NCBI RefSeq assembly: GCF_001665575.1
Contig: NZ_LZSU01000052.1
Location: forward strand, 1-64,000
Direction: 5' to 3'
DNA: 64,000 nucleotides
Source of the DNA: Mycobacterium sp. 852013-51886_SCH5428379
GTDB taxonomy: Bacteria; Actinomycetota; Actinomycetes; Mycobacteriales; Mycobacteriaceae
Position 1 is the stretch's first letter. Each line of letters begins with the position of its first letter. A program made the position numbers and the translations under genes. Shown piece after piece: positions 52,692 through 61,526 of the stretch. The notes below the pieces were generated by a model, which did no database searches, was not told the origin of the DNA, and saw only the letters and a program-made list of their open reading frames with translations.

Positions 52692-54152
52692 ATGAGCGAC
52701 TCCGATCACCCCACCGCCGGCACCGCACAGATTGGCGTCACCGGCTTGGCCGTGATGGGGTCCAACCTCGCACGGAACTTCGCCCGGCACGGATACACGG
52801 TGGCCCTGCACAACCGGTCCGTCGCCAAGACCGATGCCCTCCTCGAGCACTACGGATCCGACGGCGAGTTCGTCCGCAGCGAGACCATCGAGGAATTCCT
52901 CGCCGCCCTGGAGAAGCCGCGCCGGGTGATCATCATGGTCAAGGCCGGAGACCCCACCGACGCCGTCATCAACGAGCTCGCCGATGCGATGGAGGAGGGC
53001 GACATCATCATCGACGGCGGCAACGCGCTCTACACCGACACCATCCGCCGGGAGAAGGCCATCCGCGAACGCGGCCTGCACTTCGTCGGCGCGGGCATCT
53101 CCGGCGGCGAGGAGGGCGCGCTCAACGGCCCGTCGATCATGCCCGGCGGCCCCGCCGAGTCCTACAAGAGCCTCGGCCCGCTCCTCGAGGAAATCTCCGC
53201 GCACGTCGATGGCGTGCCCTGCTGCACCCACATCGGACCCGACGGCGCCGGCCACTTCGTGAAGATGGTGCACAACGGCATCGAGTACTCCGACATGCAG
53301 CTGATCGGCGAGGCCTACCAGTTGCTGCGCGACGGGCTCGGGAAGTCCGCCGGCGAGATCGCCGACGTGTTCGACGAGTGGAACAACGGCGATCTCGACA
53401 GCTTCCTGGTCGAGATCACCGCAAAGGTGCTGCGCCAGACCGACGCCAAGACCGGCAAGCCGCTGGTCGACCTCATCCTCGACGAGGCCGAGCAGAAGGG
53501 CACCGGGCGCTGGACGGTGAAGTCGGCGCTCGACCTCGGCGTCCCCGTGACCGGAATCGCCGAGGCGGTGTTCGCCCGCGCGCTGTCCGGGTCGGTGGCG
53601 CAGCGTAAGGCCACCACCGACCTGGCATCGGGCAGCCTCGGCGAGAAGCCAGGTGACGCTGCGCAATTCGTCGAGGACATCCGGCAGGCGCTGTACGCCT
53701 CGAAGATCATCGCCTACGCCCAGGGCTTCAACCAGATTCAGGCCGGCAGCGCCGAGTACGACTGGGACATCAAGCCCGGCGACATGGCACGCATCTGGCG
53801 CGGCGGCTGCATCATCCGCGCCAAGTTCCTCAACCGCATCACCGAGGCGTTCGACGACGAGCCCGAGCTGCCGACGCTGATCGCCGCACCGTATTTCCGC
53901 GACGCGATCGAGAACGCCATCGACAGCTGGCGACGCGTCGTGGTGAAGGCCACCGAACTCGGCATCCCGATCCCCGGGTTCAGCTCCGCGCTGTCCTACT
54001 ACGACGGTCTGCGCACCGAACGGCTGCCCGCCGCGCTGACCCAGGGGCTGCGGGACTTCTTCGGCGCCCATACCTACGGCCGCATCGACACCGACCGCGA
54101 CAAACGCTTCCACACGCTGTGGAGCGGCGACCACAGTGAGGTCGAGGCCTAG
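52692..54152 (+). CDS. gnd: 6-phosphogluconate dehydrogenase, decarboxylating
   Basis: This is a 486-residue long-form 6PGDH of the oxidative pentose phosphate pathway, giving ribulose-5-P, CO2 and NAD(P)H. The nucleotide motif GLAVMGSNLA (18-27) is present, with substrate residues in KAGDPTD and GISGGEEGA. The catalytic Lys191 lies in HFVKMVHNGIEY with Glu198, and the C-terminal PALTQGLRDFFGAHTY is present. It corresponds to gnd1 (Rv1844c). Cofactor preference cannot be fixed by eye. It follows the M56 gene by about 60 bp and is followed by a 20-bp inverted repeat. Confidence 0.96.
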   Translation: MSDSDHPTAGTAQIGVTGLAVMGSNLARNFARHGYTVALHNRSVAKTDALLEHYGSDGEFVRSETIEEFLAALEKPRRVIIMVKAGDPTDAVINELADAMEEGDIIIDGGNALYTDTIRREKAIRERGLHFVGAGISGGEEGALNGPSIMPGGPAESYKSLGPLLEEISAHVDGVPCCTHIGPDGAGHFVKMVHNGIEYSDMQLIGEAYQLLRDGLGKSAGEIADVFDEWNNGDLDSFLVEITAKVLRQTDAKTGKPLVDLILDEAEQKGTGRWTVKSALDLGVPVTGIAEAVFARALSGSVAQRKATTDLASGSLGEKPGDAAQFVEDIRQALYASKIIAYAQGFNQIQAGSAEYDWDIKPGDMARIWRGGCIIRAKFLNRITEAFDDEPELPTLIAAPYFRDAIENAIDSWRRVVVKATELGIPIPGFSSALSYYDGLRTERLPAALTQGLRDFFGAHTYGRIDTDRDKRFHTLWSGDHSEVEA

Positions 54153-54173
54153 CTCCGGCGCCGGGACCGATCG

Positions 54174-54237
54174 CAATGTCGCCCTGACAGCGCAGCCATG
54201 CATATATATCCATGAGGGCGCTGTCAGGGCGACATTG
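54174..54237. repeat. Perfect 20-bp inverted repeat between gnd and guaB1
   Basis: The arm CAATGTCGCCCTGACAGCGC (54174-54193) is repeated exactly inverted at 54218-54237, around a 24-base AT-rich centre containing ATGCATATATATC. It starts 21 bp after the gnd stop. The size, perfect arms and central spacer suggest a mobile palindromic repeat of the REP/MITE type or a large terminator hairpin. No U-run follows. Confidence 0.8.
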
Positions 54238-54267
54238 GGCCGCGCAGCCCGCCACTAGACTCGGGCT

Positions 54268-55704
54268 GTGCAGTTTCTTGACGGGCAGCGCCCGCCCTAC
54301 GACCTGACCTACGACGACGTCTTCATCGTCCCCGGGCCGTCCGAGGTACCGTCGCGCTTCGACGTGGATCTGTCCACCGTCGACGGCTCGGGCACCACGA
54401 TCCCCGTGGTGGTGGCGAACATGACGGCTGTGGCCGGTCGCCGGATGGCAGAAACCGTGGCCCGCCGCGGCGGCATCGTCGTACTACCGCAGGACGTTCC
54501 GGTCCCGGCGGTGGCCCGCACCATCGACTTCGTCAAGAGCCGCGACCTCGTGGTCGACACCCCCGTCACGCTCGCCCCCGACGATGCGGTGTCGGATGCG
54601 ATCGCGCTGATCCACAAACGTGCCCACGGCGCGGCCGTCGTGGTCTTCGAGAACCGCCCGATCGGGCTGGTGACCGAGGACGTGTGCGCCGGGGTCGACC
54701 GGTTCACCCGCGTCCGCGACGTCGCGCTGGCCGATTTCGTCACCGCGCCCGTCGGGACCGAACCCCGCAAGGTGTTCGATCTGCTGGACCACGCCCCCGT
54801 CGGACTCGCGGTGCTGACCGAACCCGACGGCACGCTGGCCGGTGTGTTGACCCGCACCGGCGCGGTGCGGGCGGGCATCTACTCCCCCGCCGTCGACGCC
54901 CGAAACCGGCTGCGCATCGCGGCGGCCGTCGGGATCAACGGCGACGTCGGCGCAAAGGCCAGGGCGCTGGCCGAGGTCGGCGCCGACCTGCTGGTGATCG
55001 ACACCGCACACGGCCACCAGGCCAAGATGCTCGACGCCATCCGCGCGGTGGCCTCGCTGGATCTGGGTCTGCCGATCGCCGCGGGCAACGTCGTCTCGGC
55101 CGAGGGCACCCGTGACCTCATCGGCGCAGGCGCGTCGATCGTCAAGGTCGGCGTCGGTCCCGGCGCCATGTGCACCACCCGGATGATGACCGGCGTCGGC
55201 AGGCCGCAATTCTCCGCAGTCGTGGAATGTGCGGCGGCGGCAAAGGAACTCGGCGCACACGTATGGGCCGACGGCGGCGTGCGCCATCCGCGCGACGTGG
55301 CGCTCGCGCTGGCGGCGGGTGCGTCCAACGTGATGATCGGCTCATGGTTCGCCGGCACCTACGAATCCCCCGGCGACCTGATGCTCGACCGCGAGGGCAG
55401 GCCGTACAAGGAGAGCTACGGCATGGCGTCCAAACGCGCCGTCGCCGCGCGGACCGCCGCGGACAGCCCGTTCGACCGGGCCCGCAAGGGGTTGTTCGAG
55501 GAGGGCATCTCGACGTCGCGGATGAGCCTGGACCCGGCCCGCGGCGGTGTCGAAGACCTGCTCGACCACATCACCTCGGGCGTGCGCAGCACCTGCACCT
55601 ACGTCGGGGCCGCCACGCTGCCCGAACTCCACGAGAAGGTGACGCTGGGCGTGCAGTCCGCGGCCGGCTTCGCCGAGGGCCACCCGCTGCCCACCGGCTG
55701 GTGA
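54268..55704 (+). CDS. guaB1: GuaB1: CBS-domain IMPDH-family protein, GMP reductase type
   Basis: This is a 478-residue IMPDH/GMPR-fold enzyme corresponding to M. tuberculosis Rv1843c. A barrel core encloses a pair of CBS domains (about 95-205), and the catalytic Cys302 lies in GVGPGAMCTTRMMTGVGRP. Mycobacterial GuaB1 has been shown to act as a GMP reductase, converting GMP to IMP with CBS-linked ATP/GTP control, rather than as an IMP dehydrogenase. The truncated flap region here agrees with that. The GTG start lies 115 bp after gnd, with the inverted repeat between. Confidence 0.92.
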   Translation: MQFLDGQRPPYDLTYDDVFIVPGPSEVPSRFDVDLSTVDGSGTTIPVVVANMTAVAGRRMAETVARRGGIVVLPQDVPVPAVARTIDFVKSRDLVVDTPVTLAPDDAVSDAIALIHKRAHGAAVVVFENRPIGLVTEDVCAGVDRFTRVRDVALADFVTAPVGTEPRKVFDLLDHAPVGLAVLTEPDGTLAGVLTRTGAVRAGIYSPAVDARNRLRIAAAVGINGDVGAKARALAEVGADLLVIDTAHGHQAKMLDAIRAVASLDLGLPIAAGNVVSAEGTRDLIGAGASIVKVGVGPGAMCTTRMMTGVGRPQFSAVVECAAAAKELGAHVWADGGVRHPRDVALALAAGASNVMIGSWFAGTYESPGDLMLDREGRPYKESYGMASKRAVAARTAADSPFDRARKGLFEEGISTSRMSLDPARGGVEDLLDHITSGVRSTCTYVGAATLPELHEKVTLGVQSAAGFAEGHPLPTGW

Positions 55705-55842
55705 GCGCTGGCGTTACGATTGTGCTTTCCGCTGAGCTTCGATGACCGCCGAACCGTGAAGGGACAACGTGCCGCAGGCACCCGACGCCGAACCCTCATC
55801 TAGTCGGCCGGGCTCGCGGCCCGGCACCGGAAACGCGGGTCG

Positions 55843-57210
55843 ATGAGCGTCCTGACCACCGTGGCATCGCTGCTGGCGATCGTGGTGCTGACGGCGGGCA
55901 CGGCGGTGTTCGTCGCCGCCGAATTCTCCCTGACCGCCCTAGAACGCAGCACCGTCGACGCCAACGCCCGCAGCGGCCACAAGCGCGACAAGATGGTCCA
56001 GCGGGCGCACCGCACACTCTCCTTCCAGCTCTCCGGCGCGCAGGTCGGCATCTCGATCACCACGCTGGCCACCGGCTATCTCGCCGAACCTGTCGTCGCC
56101 CGACTGCTGCACCCCGGCCTGTCCGCGATCGGTCTGCCGGACCGCGTGGTGAGCGCGGTGGCGCTGGTCCTGGCGATTCTCATCGCGACGTCGGTGTCGA
56201 TGGTCTTCGGCGAGCTGGTGCCCAAGAACCTCGCGGTGGCCCGGCCGGTGCCGACCGCACGCGCGTCGGCCGGTCCGCAGCTGTTGTTCTCGACGCTGTT
56301 CACCCCGCTGATCCGACTGACCAACGGCACCGCGAACGCCATCCTGCGTCGGCTGGGCATCGAACCCGCCGAGGAACTGCGCTCGGCCCGCTCCCCCCAG
56401 GAACTGATGTCGCTGGTGCGCAACTCGGCGCGCAGCGGCTCGCTCGACCCGGTCACCGCGCTACTGGTCGACCGGTCCCTGCAGTTCGGCGACCGCACCG
56501 CCGAGGAACTGATGACCCCGCGCACCGAGATCGAGGCACTGCAGGCGGACGACACCGTCGCCGATCTGATCGCCGCGGCCATCGAGACCGGCTTCTCGCG
56601 CTTCCCGATCGTCGAGGGTGACCTCGACGAGACGATCGGCGTGGTGCACGTCAAACAGGTGTTCTCGGTGCCGCCCGACGACCGGCAGCGCACCCGGTTG
56701 GCCGCGCTGGCGGTGCCGGTCGCGACCGTGCCCTCTGCACTCGACGGCGATGCGGTGATGACCCAGATCCGCGCGAACGGACTGCAGACCGCGCTGGTGG
56801 TCGACGAGTACGGCGGCACCGCGGGCATGGTCACCGTCGAGGATCTGATCGAGGAGATCGTCGGCGACGTCCGCGACGAACACGACGACGCGACCCCCGA
56901 CGTCGTCGAGGCGGGTGGCGGCTGGCAGGTCTCCGGGCTGCTGCGCATCGACGAGGTCGCCGACCAGACCGGGTTCCGCGCTCCGGAGGGTGAATACGAG
57001 ACGATCGGCGGACTGGTGCTCCAGGAACTCGGCCACATGCCCGACCCCGGTGACCAGGTCGAGCTCACCGCGTTCGACCCCGACGGTCCGCCCGGTGACC
57101 CGATGCGGTGGCGCGCCACCGTTTTGGCGATGGACGGCCGCCGGATCGACCAGCTGGAGCTGACCGAACTGGGCCGGCGCGGCGACGAACCGGAAGGAGA
57201 CCGCATATGA
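55843..57210 (+). CDS. HlyC/CorC-type (DUF21-CBS-CorC) membrane protein
   Basis: This is a 455-residue protein with an N-terminal DUF21 (CNNM) membrane domain of about four helices opening VVLTAGTAVFVAAEFSLTALERS. A tandem CBS pair (about 200-330, TPRTEIEALQADDTVADL and VDEYGGTAGMVTVEDLIEEIVGDV) is followed by a C-terminal CorC_HlyC domain. It matches Rv1842c in context. Family members are implicated in Mg2+ or Co2+ transport. The stop overlaps the start of the second paralogue as ATGA. Confidence 0.92.
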   Translation: MSVLTTVASLLAIVVLTAGTAVFVAAEFSLTALERSTVDANARSGHKRDKMVQRAHRTLSFQLSGAQVGISITTLATGYLAEPVVARLLHPGLSAIGLPDRVVSAVALVLAILIATSVSMVFGELVPKNLAVARPVPTARASAGPQLLFSTLFTPLIRLTNGTANAILRRLGIEPAEELRSARSPQELMSLVRNSARSGSLDPVTALLVDRSLQFGDRTAEELMTPRTEIEALQADDTVADLIAAAIETGFSRFPIVEGDLDETIGVVHVKQVFSVPPDDRQRTRLAALAVPVATVPSALDGDAVMTQIRANGLQTALVVDEYGGTAGMVTVEDLIEEIVGDVRDEHDDATPDVVEAGGGWQVSGLLRIDEVADQTGFRAPEGEYETIGGLVLQELGHMPDPGDQVELTAFDPDGPPGDPMRWRATVLAMDGRRIDQLELTELGRRGDEPEGDRI

Positions 57211-58259
57211 GCGGCGATCTCTTCGGCGTCCTGCTGACAGTGTTGCTGCTGGCGCTCAACGCGTTCTTCGTCGCCTCGGAGTTCGCGCTGATCTCGGCGC
57301 GCCGGGACCGCCTGGAGGCCCTGGCCGAACAGGGCAAGAACAGCGCGGTGACGGTTATCCGCGCCGGCGAGCACCTCTCGCTGATGCTGGCCGGCTCCCA
57401 GCTGGGCATCACCATCTGCTCGATCCTGCTGGGCCGCGTCGGCGAGCCCGCCGTGGCACACCTGCTGGAGAAACCGTTCGGGCTGCTCGGCATACCCGAC
57501 GCCGTCCTGCACACGGTGTCGTTCATCGTCGCGCTCAGCGTGGTGGTGACCCTGCACGTGCTCCTCGGTGAGATGGTGCCGAAGAACATCGCGATCGCCG
57601 GGCCCGAGACGGCGGCCATGCTGCTCATCCCGGTCTACCTGGTCTACATCCGGGCCGCACGGCCGTTCATCGCGTTCTACAACTGGTGCGCCAACGTCAC
57701 GTTGCGCGCCTTCGGGGTGGAACCGAAGGACGAGCTGGACGTCAACGTCTCGACCGTCGAACTCTCGGAGATGATCGCTGAATCGGTATCGGTGGGGCTG
57801 CTCGACCCCGAGGAGCACACCCGGCTGACCCGGGCCCTGCAGATTCGCAACCGCGCCGTCCGTGACGTCGCGATGCCGCTGGACACCATCCATACGATCT
57901 CGGTCGCCGACGAGAACAGCGGCCCGACCGTCGGCGCCGTCGAGCAGGCGCTCACCGAGACGGGGTACTCGCGGTTCCCGGTCGCAGCGCCGTCCGGCCG
58001 GTTCATCGGCTATCTGCACATCAAGGACGTACTCACGCTCGTCGACGATCCCGACGCAGTGCTGGACCGGTCGATGGTGCGCCCGCTGCCCCAGCTGCCC
58101 GCCTCGTTGCCGCTACCGGACGCTCTGACCCGGCTGCGCCGCCTCAACAGCCACCTCGCCCTGGTCACCGACGACGGGAAAGTGACCGCGATGGTCGCGC
58201 TCGAGGACCTGGTCGAGGATCTCGTCGGCACCGTGCGGGACGGGACGCACCGGGTGTGA
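57207..58259 (+). CDS. DUF21-CBS membrane protein (HlyC/CorC family, short form)
   Basis: This 350-residue paralogue of the preceding protein begins with the DUF21 helix LALNAFFVASEFALISARRDRLE and GSQLGITICSILLGRVGEPA. CBS domains follow in the second half (RFIGYLHIKDVLTL and VALEDLVEDLVGTV). It lacks the C-terminal CorC_HlyC domain of its neighbour. The pair, tandem and translationally coupled, corresponds to Rv1842c-Rv1841c and probably works together in metal-ion transport or membrane-stress response. Confidence 0.92.
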   Translation: MSGDLFGVLLTVLLLALNAFFVASEFALISARRDRLEALAEQGKNSAVTVIRAGEHLSLMLAGSQLGITICSILLGRVGEPAVAHLLEKPFGLLGIPDAVLHTVSFIVALSVVVTLHVLLGEMVPKNIAIAGPETAAMLLIPVYLVYIRAARPFIAFYNWCANVTLRAFGVEPKDELDVNVSTVELSEMIAESVSVGLLDPEEHTRLTRALQIRNRAVRDVAMPLDTIHTISVADENSGPTVGAVEQALTETGYSRFPVAAPSGRFIGYLHIKDVLTLVDDPDAVLDRSMVRPLPQLPASLPLPDALTRLRRLNSHLALVTDDGKVTAMVALEDLVEDLVGTVRDGTHRV

Positions 58260-59167
58260 TGCTCGACGAAGCGGTGTGGACGCGTCGGGAGCGCGCCCAC
58301 GCCGAACGTGTCGACGCGTTCTGTGCGCCGCATCTGGCGCGGCGGCGTACCGGCCAGACCCATCCGGTCTGGGATTTCCTGTTCACCTACTACAGCCTGC
58401 GCCCAAGCAAGCTGCGAAGGTGGCACCCCGGATACGGTGTGACCCTCGGCGGTTCGACCGCCCGGCGGTACCTGGACCGCAGCGGATACGGCGAGACGAC
58501 CGACGGGGTGGCCGTCACCGCCGAGCACCTATACAGCCGCCTCGACACGGTGCGCTTCGTGGCGGCCCTACTGCACTCGACCGCCCAGCGCCCCGCGCGG
58601 CTGAACTGTTTCGGCCTGCACGAATGGGCGATGGTCTACCGCTCCCCGGAAGTGCGCCACGGCGGTGTCCCCCTCCGGCTGGGCGCCGCCGGCACCGACG
58701 CGGTGGTCGAGTCGATGCCGTTGCGCTGCAGCCATTTCGACGCCTACCGCTTCTTCACCGCACCCGCCGTCGCGCGCAACAGCGAACCACTGAGCCGCGA
58801 CCGCCAGACCGCCACTGAACAACCGGGCTGCCTGCACGCGGCCATGGATCTCTACAAGTGGTCCTATAAACTCGGTCCGCTCGTCCCGGCCGAGTCGACG
58901 CTCGACTGCCTGGATCTCGCCGCCGATGCCCGGGTGCTCGACATGCGGGCCAGCCCGTACGACCTGCGCGAGTACGGCTTCGAGCCGATACCGGTCGAGA
59001 CCCCGGCGGGCCGCGCCGAGTACGTCCGCATCCAGCAGGAGATCGCCGCGCGGGCGGCACCGCTGCGCGCCACATTCGCGGCCCGATGTGACGCACTGCT
59101 CACAGCCGCCGGCGCCGGACCCGATGGGCTGGTCCACACGGGATTCAGGGCGATTACCCGCGGGTAA
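58259..59167 (+). CDS. Conserved actinobacterial protein of unknown function
   Basis: This 302-residue protein is sometimes labelled 3-methyladenine DNA glycosylase by automatic pipelines, but I see no HhH motif or glycosylase active site. Conserved-looking segments include an N-terminal HPVWDFLFTYYSLRPSKLRRWHPG, the centre FGLHEWAMVYRS and PLRCSHFDAYRFFT, and a C-terminal CLHAAMDLYKWSYKLGP. Its ATG overlaps the preceding stop, so it is coupled to the CBS protein pair. The many conserved His and Trp residues suggest an enzyme, but the reaction is unknown. Confidence 0.8.
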   Translation: MLDEAVWTRRERAHAERVDAFCAPHLARRRTGQTHPVWDFLFTYYSLRPSKLRRWHPGYGVTLGGSTARRYLDRSGYGETTDGVAVTAEHLYSRLDTVRFVAALLHSTAQRPARLNCFGLHEWAMVYRSPEVRHGGVPLRLGAAGTDAVVESMPLRCSHFDAYRFFTAPAVARNSEPLSRDRQTATEQPGCLHAAMDLYKWSYKLGPLVPAESTLDCLDLAADARVLDMRASPYDLREYGFEPIPVETPAGRAEYVRIQQEIAARAAPLRATFAARCDALLTAAGAGPDGLVHTGFRAITRG

Positions 59168-59226
59168 GCTGAGTCGACGGCGGCGTGCCGGATGGTACGC
59201 GGGAAAGACGGCCGAGGAGGCAGACG

Positions 59227-61419
59227 ATGACTGATCGCGTCGAGGTGGGCAGCCTGCGCGTGGCCAAGGAGCTCTACGACTTCATCACCGACGAGGCGCT
59301 GCCGGGCACCGGACTCGACCCGGACAGCTTCTGGTCCGGAGTCGACAAGATCGTCACTGATCTGACCCCCCGGAACCAGGAACTGCTGGCCCGCCGCGAC
59401 GAGTTGCAGGCCCAGATCGACAAATGGCACCGCCAGCGTGCGATCGGCCCGCACGACGCCGAGGACTACAAGCGCTTCCTCACCGAGATCGGCTATCTGG
59501 AGCCTGATCCCGGCGACTTCACGATCAGCACCTCCGGCGTCGACGACGAGATCACCAGCACCGCAGGCCCGCAGCTGGTGGTGCCGATCCTCAACGCCCG
59601 CTTCGCCCTCAACGCCGCCAACGCGCGGTGGGGTTCGCTGTACGACGCGCTCTACGGCACCGATGTGATCAGCACCGAGGGCGGCGCCGAACCGGGTGCC
59701 GAATACAACAGGGTCCGTGGCGACAAGGTCATCGCCTACGCACGTGAATTCCTCGACGGTGCAGTGCCGTTGGCGTCCGGGTCGTACACCGAGGCCACCG
59801 GCTTCAAGGTCGATGACGGCCAACTGCTGGTCACCCTCGGCGACGACACGTCGGTCGGTCTGGCGAACCCCGAGCAGTTCGTCGGCTACCTCGGCGAGCC
59901 GGGTCAGCCGTCGTCGATCCTGTTGCGCAACAACGGATTGCACATCGAGATCCTCATCGACCGGGACTCCCCCATCGGCTCGACGGACCGCGCGGGCGTC
60001 AAGGACGTCGTGCTGGAGTCGGCCGTCACCACGATCATGGACTTCGAGGATTCGGTGGCCGCGGTCGACGCCGAGGACAAGGTGCTCGGTTACCGCAACT
60101 GGCTGGGCCTCAACCGCGGCGATCTCGCCGAAGAGGTCAGCAAGGGCGGTAAGTCGTTCACCCGGGTGCTCAATGCCGACCGCACCTACACCCGGCCCGA
60201 CGGTGAGGGCGAGGTGTCCCTGCCCGGCCGCAGCCTGCTGTTCGTGCGCAACGTCGGTCACCTGATGACCAACGACGCCATCACCGACGCCGACGGCAAC
60301 GAGATCTACGAGGGGATCCAGGACGCGCTGTTCACCGGTCTCATCGCGATGCACGGTCTCGAGGAGAGTGACGAGCGCGGCCCGCTGCGCAACAGCCGCA
60401 CCGGTTCGGTCTACATCGTCAAACCCAAGATGCACGGCCCCGACGAGGTGGCGTTCACCGCGGATCTGTTCAGCCGCGTCGAAGACGTGCTGGGTCTGCC
60501 GCAGAACACCCTCAAGGTCGGCATCATGGACGAGGAGCGCCGCACCACGCTGAACCTCAAGGCCTGCATCAAGGCCGCTGCCGAGCGGGTCGTGTTCATC
60601 AACACCGGATTCCTCGACCGCACCGGCGACGAGATCCACACCTCGATGGAGGCGGGTCCGATGATCCGCAAGGGCGCCATGAAGAGTCAGCCCTGGATCA
60701 AGGCCTACGAGGACCAGAACGTCGACGTCGGCCTGGCCACCGGCCTGTCCGGCCGGGCCCAGATCGGCAAGGGCATGTGGGCCATGACCGAGCTGATGGC
60801 CGACATGGTCGAGCAGAAGATCGGCCAACCCAAGGCCGGCGCCACCACCGCCTGGGTGCCCTCGCCGACCGCCGCCACGCTGCACGCCATGCACTACCAC
60901 CAGGTCGACGTGTACGCGGTGCAGCGCGAACTCGAGGGCAAGCAGCGCACCACCATCGACGAACTGCTCACCATCCCGCTGGCCAAGGAGCTGGCCTGGG
61001 CGCCCGAGGAGATCCGCGAGGAAGTCGACAACAACTGCCAGTCGATCCTCGGCTACGTGGTGCGCTGGATCGACGCGGGCGTCGGCTGCTCGAAGGTGCC
61101 CGACATCCACGACGTCGCCCTGATGGAGGACCGCGCGACGCTGCGCATCTCCAGCCAGCTGCTGGCCAACTGGCTGCGCCACGGCGTCATCACCGAAGAG
61201 GACGTCAAGGCCAGCCTGCGGCGGATGGCCGCGGTCGTCGACGAGCAGAACGCCTCGGACCCAGACTTCAAGCCGATGGCGACCGACCCCGACGACAGCA
61301 TCGCGTTCCAGGCCGCCCAGGAGCTGATCCTGTCCGGTGGCGCGCAGCCCAACGGCTACACCGAGCCGATCCTGCATCGGCGCCGCCGCGAGTACAAGGC
61401 CCGGTACGCGGGCCGCTGA
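59227..61419 (+). CDS. glcB: Malate synthase G
   Basis: This is a 730-residue glyoxylate-shunt enzyme condensing glyoxylate and acetyl-CoA to malate. Active-site residues are visible at positions equivalent to those of M. tuberculosis GlcB: Arg341 (in FVRNVGHLM), the acidic metal site in MDFEDSVAAVDAEDK, Cys621 and the catalytic base Asp635 (in ALMEDRATLRISSQ). The length is close to the 741 residues of GlcB. GAGGAGG precedes the ATG at 59227. A longer frame upstream has no support. The enzyme is anaplerotic during growth on fatty acids. Confidence 0.97.
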   Translation: MTDRVEVGSLRVAKELYDFITDEALPGTGLDPDSFWSGVDKIVTDLTPRNQELLARRDELQAQIDKWHRQRAIGPHDAEDYKRFLTEIGYLEPDPGDFTISTSGVDDEITSTAGPQLVVPILNARFALNAANARWGSLYDALYGTDVISTEGGAEPGAEYNRVRGDKVIAYAREFLDGAVPLASGSYTEATGFKVDDGQLLVTLGDDTSVGLANPEQFVGYLGEPGQPSSILLRNNGLHIEILIDRDSPIGSTDRAGVKDVVLESAVTTIMDFEDSVAAVDAEDKVLGYRNWLGLNRGDLAEEVSKGGKSFTRVLNADRTYTRPDGEGEVSLPGRSLLFVRNVGHLMTNDAITDADGNEIYEGIQDALFTGLIAMHGLEESDERGPLRNSRTGSVYIVKPKMHGPDEVAFTADLFSRVEDVLGLPQNTLKVGIMDEERRTTLNLKACIKAAAERVVFINTGFLDRTGDEIHTSMEAGPMIRKGAMKSQPWIKAYEDQNVDVGLATGLSGRAQIGKGMWAMTELMADMVEQKIGQPKAGATTAWVPSPTAATLHAMHYHQVDVYAVQRELEGKQRTTIDELLTIPLAKELAWAPEEIREEVDNNCQSILGYVVRWIDAGVGCSKVPDIHDVALMEDRATLRISSQLLANWLRHGVITEEDVKASLRRMAAVVDEQNASDPDFKPMATDPDDSIAFQAAQELILSGGAQPNGYTEPILHRRRREYKARYAGR

Positions 61420-61526
61420 GGCGGCAGGATCTGGTGCGCGACGGACGACTAAACTGCCTGCGACGCGAAAACGGGGACAGGTATGGGTAGGGACGTGGGT
61501 AGAAGCTCGGGCAGGCGTGGATAAAC

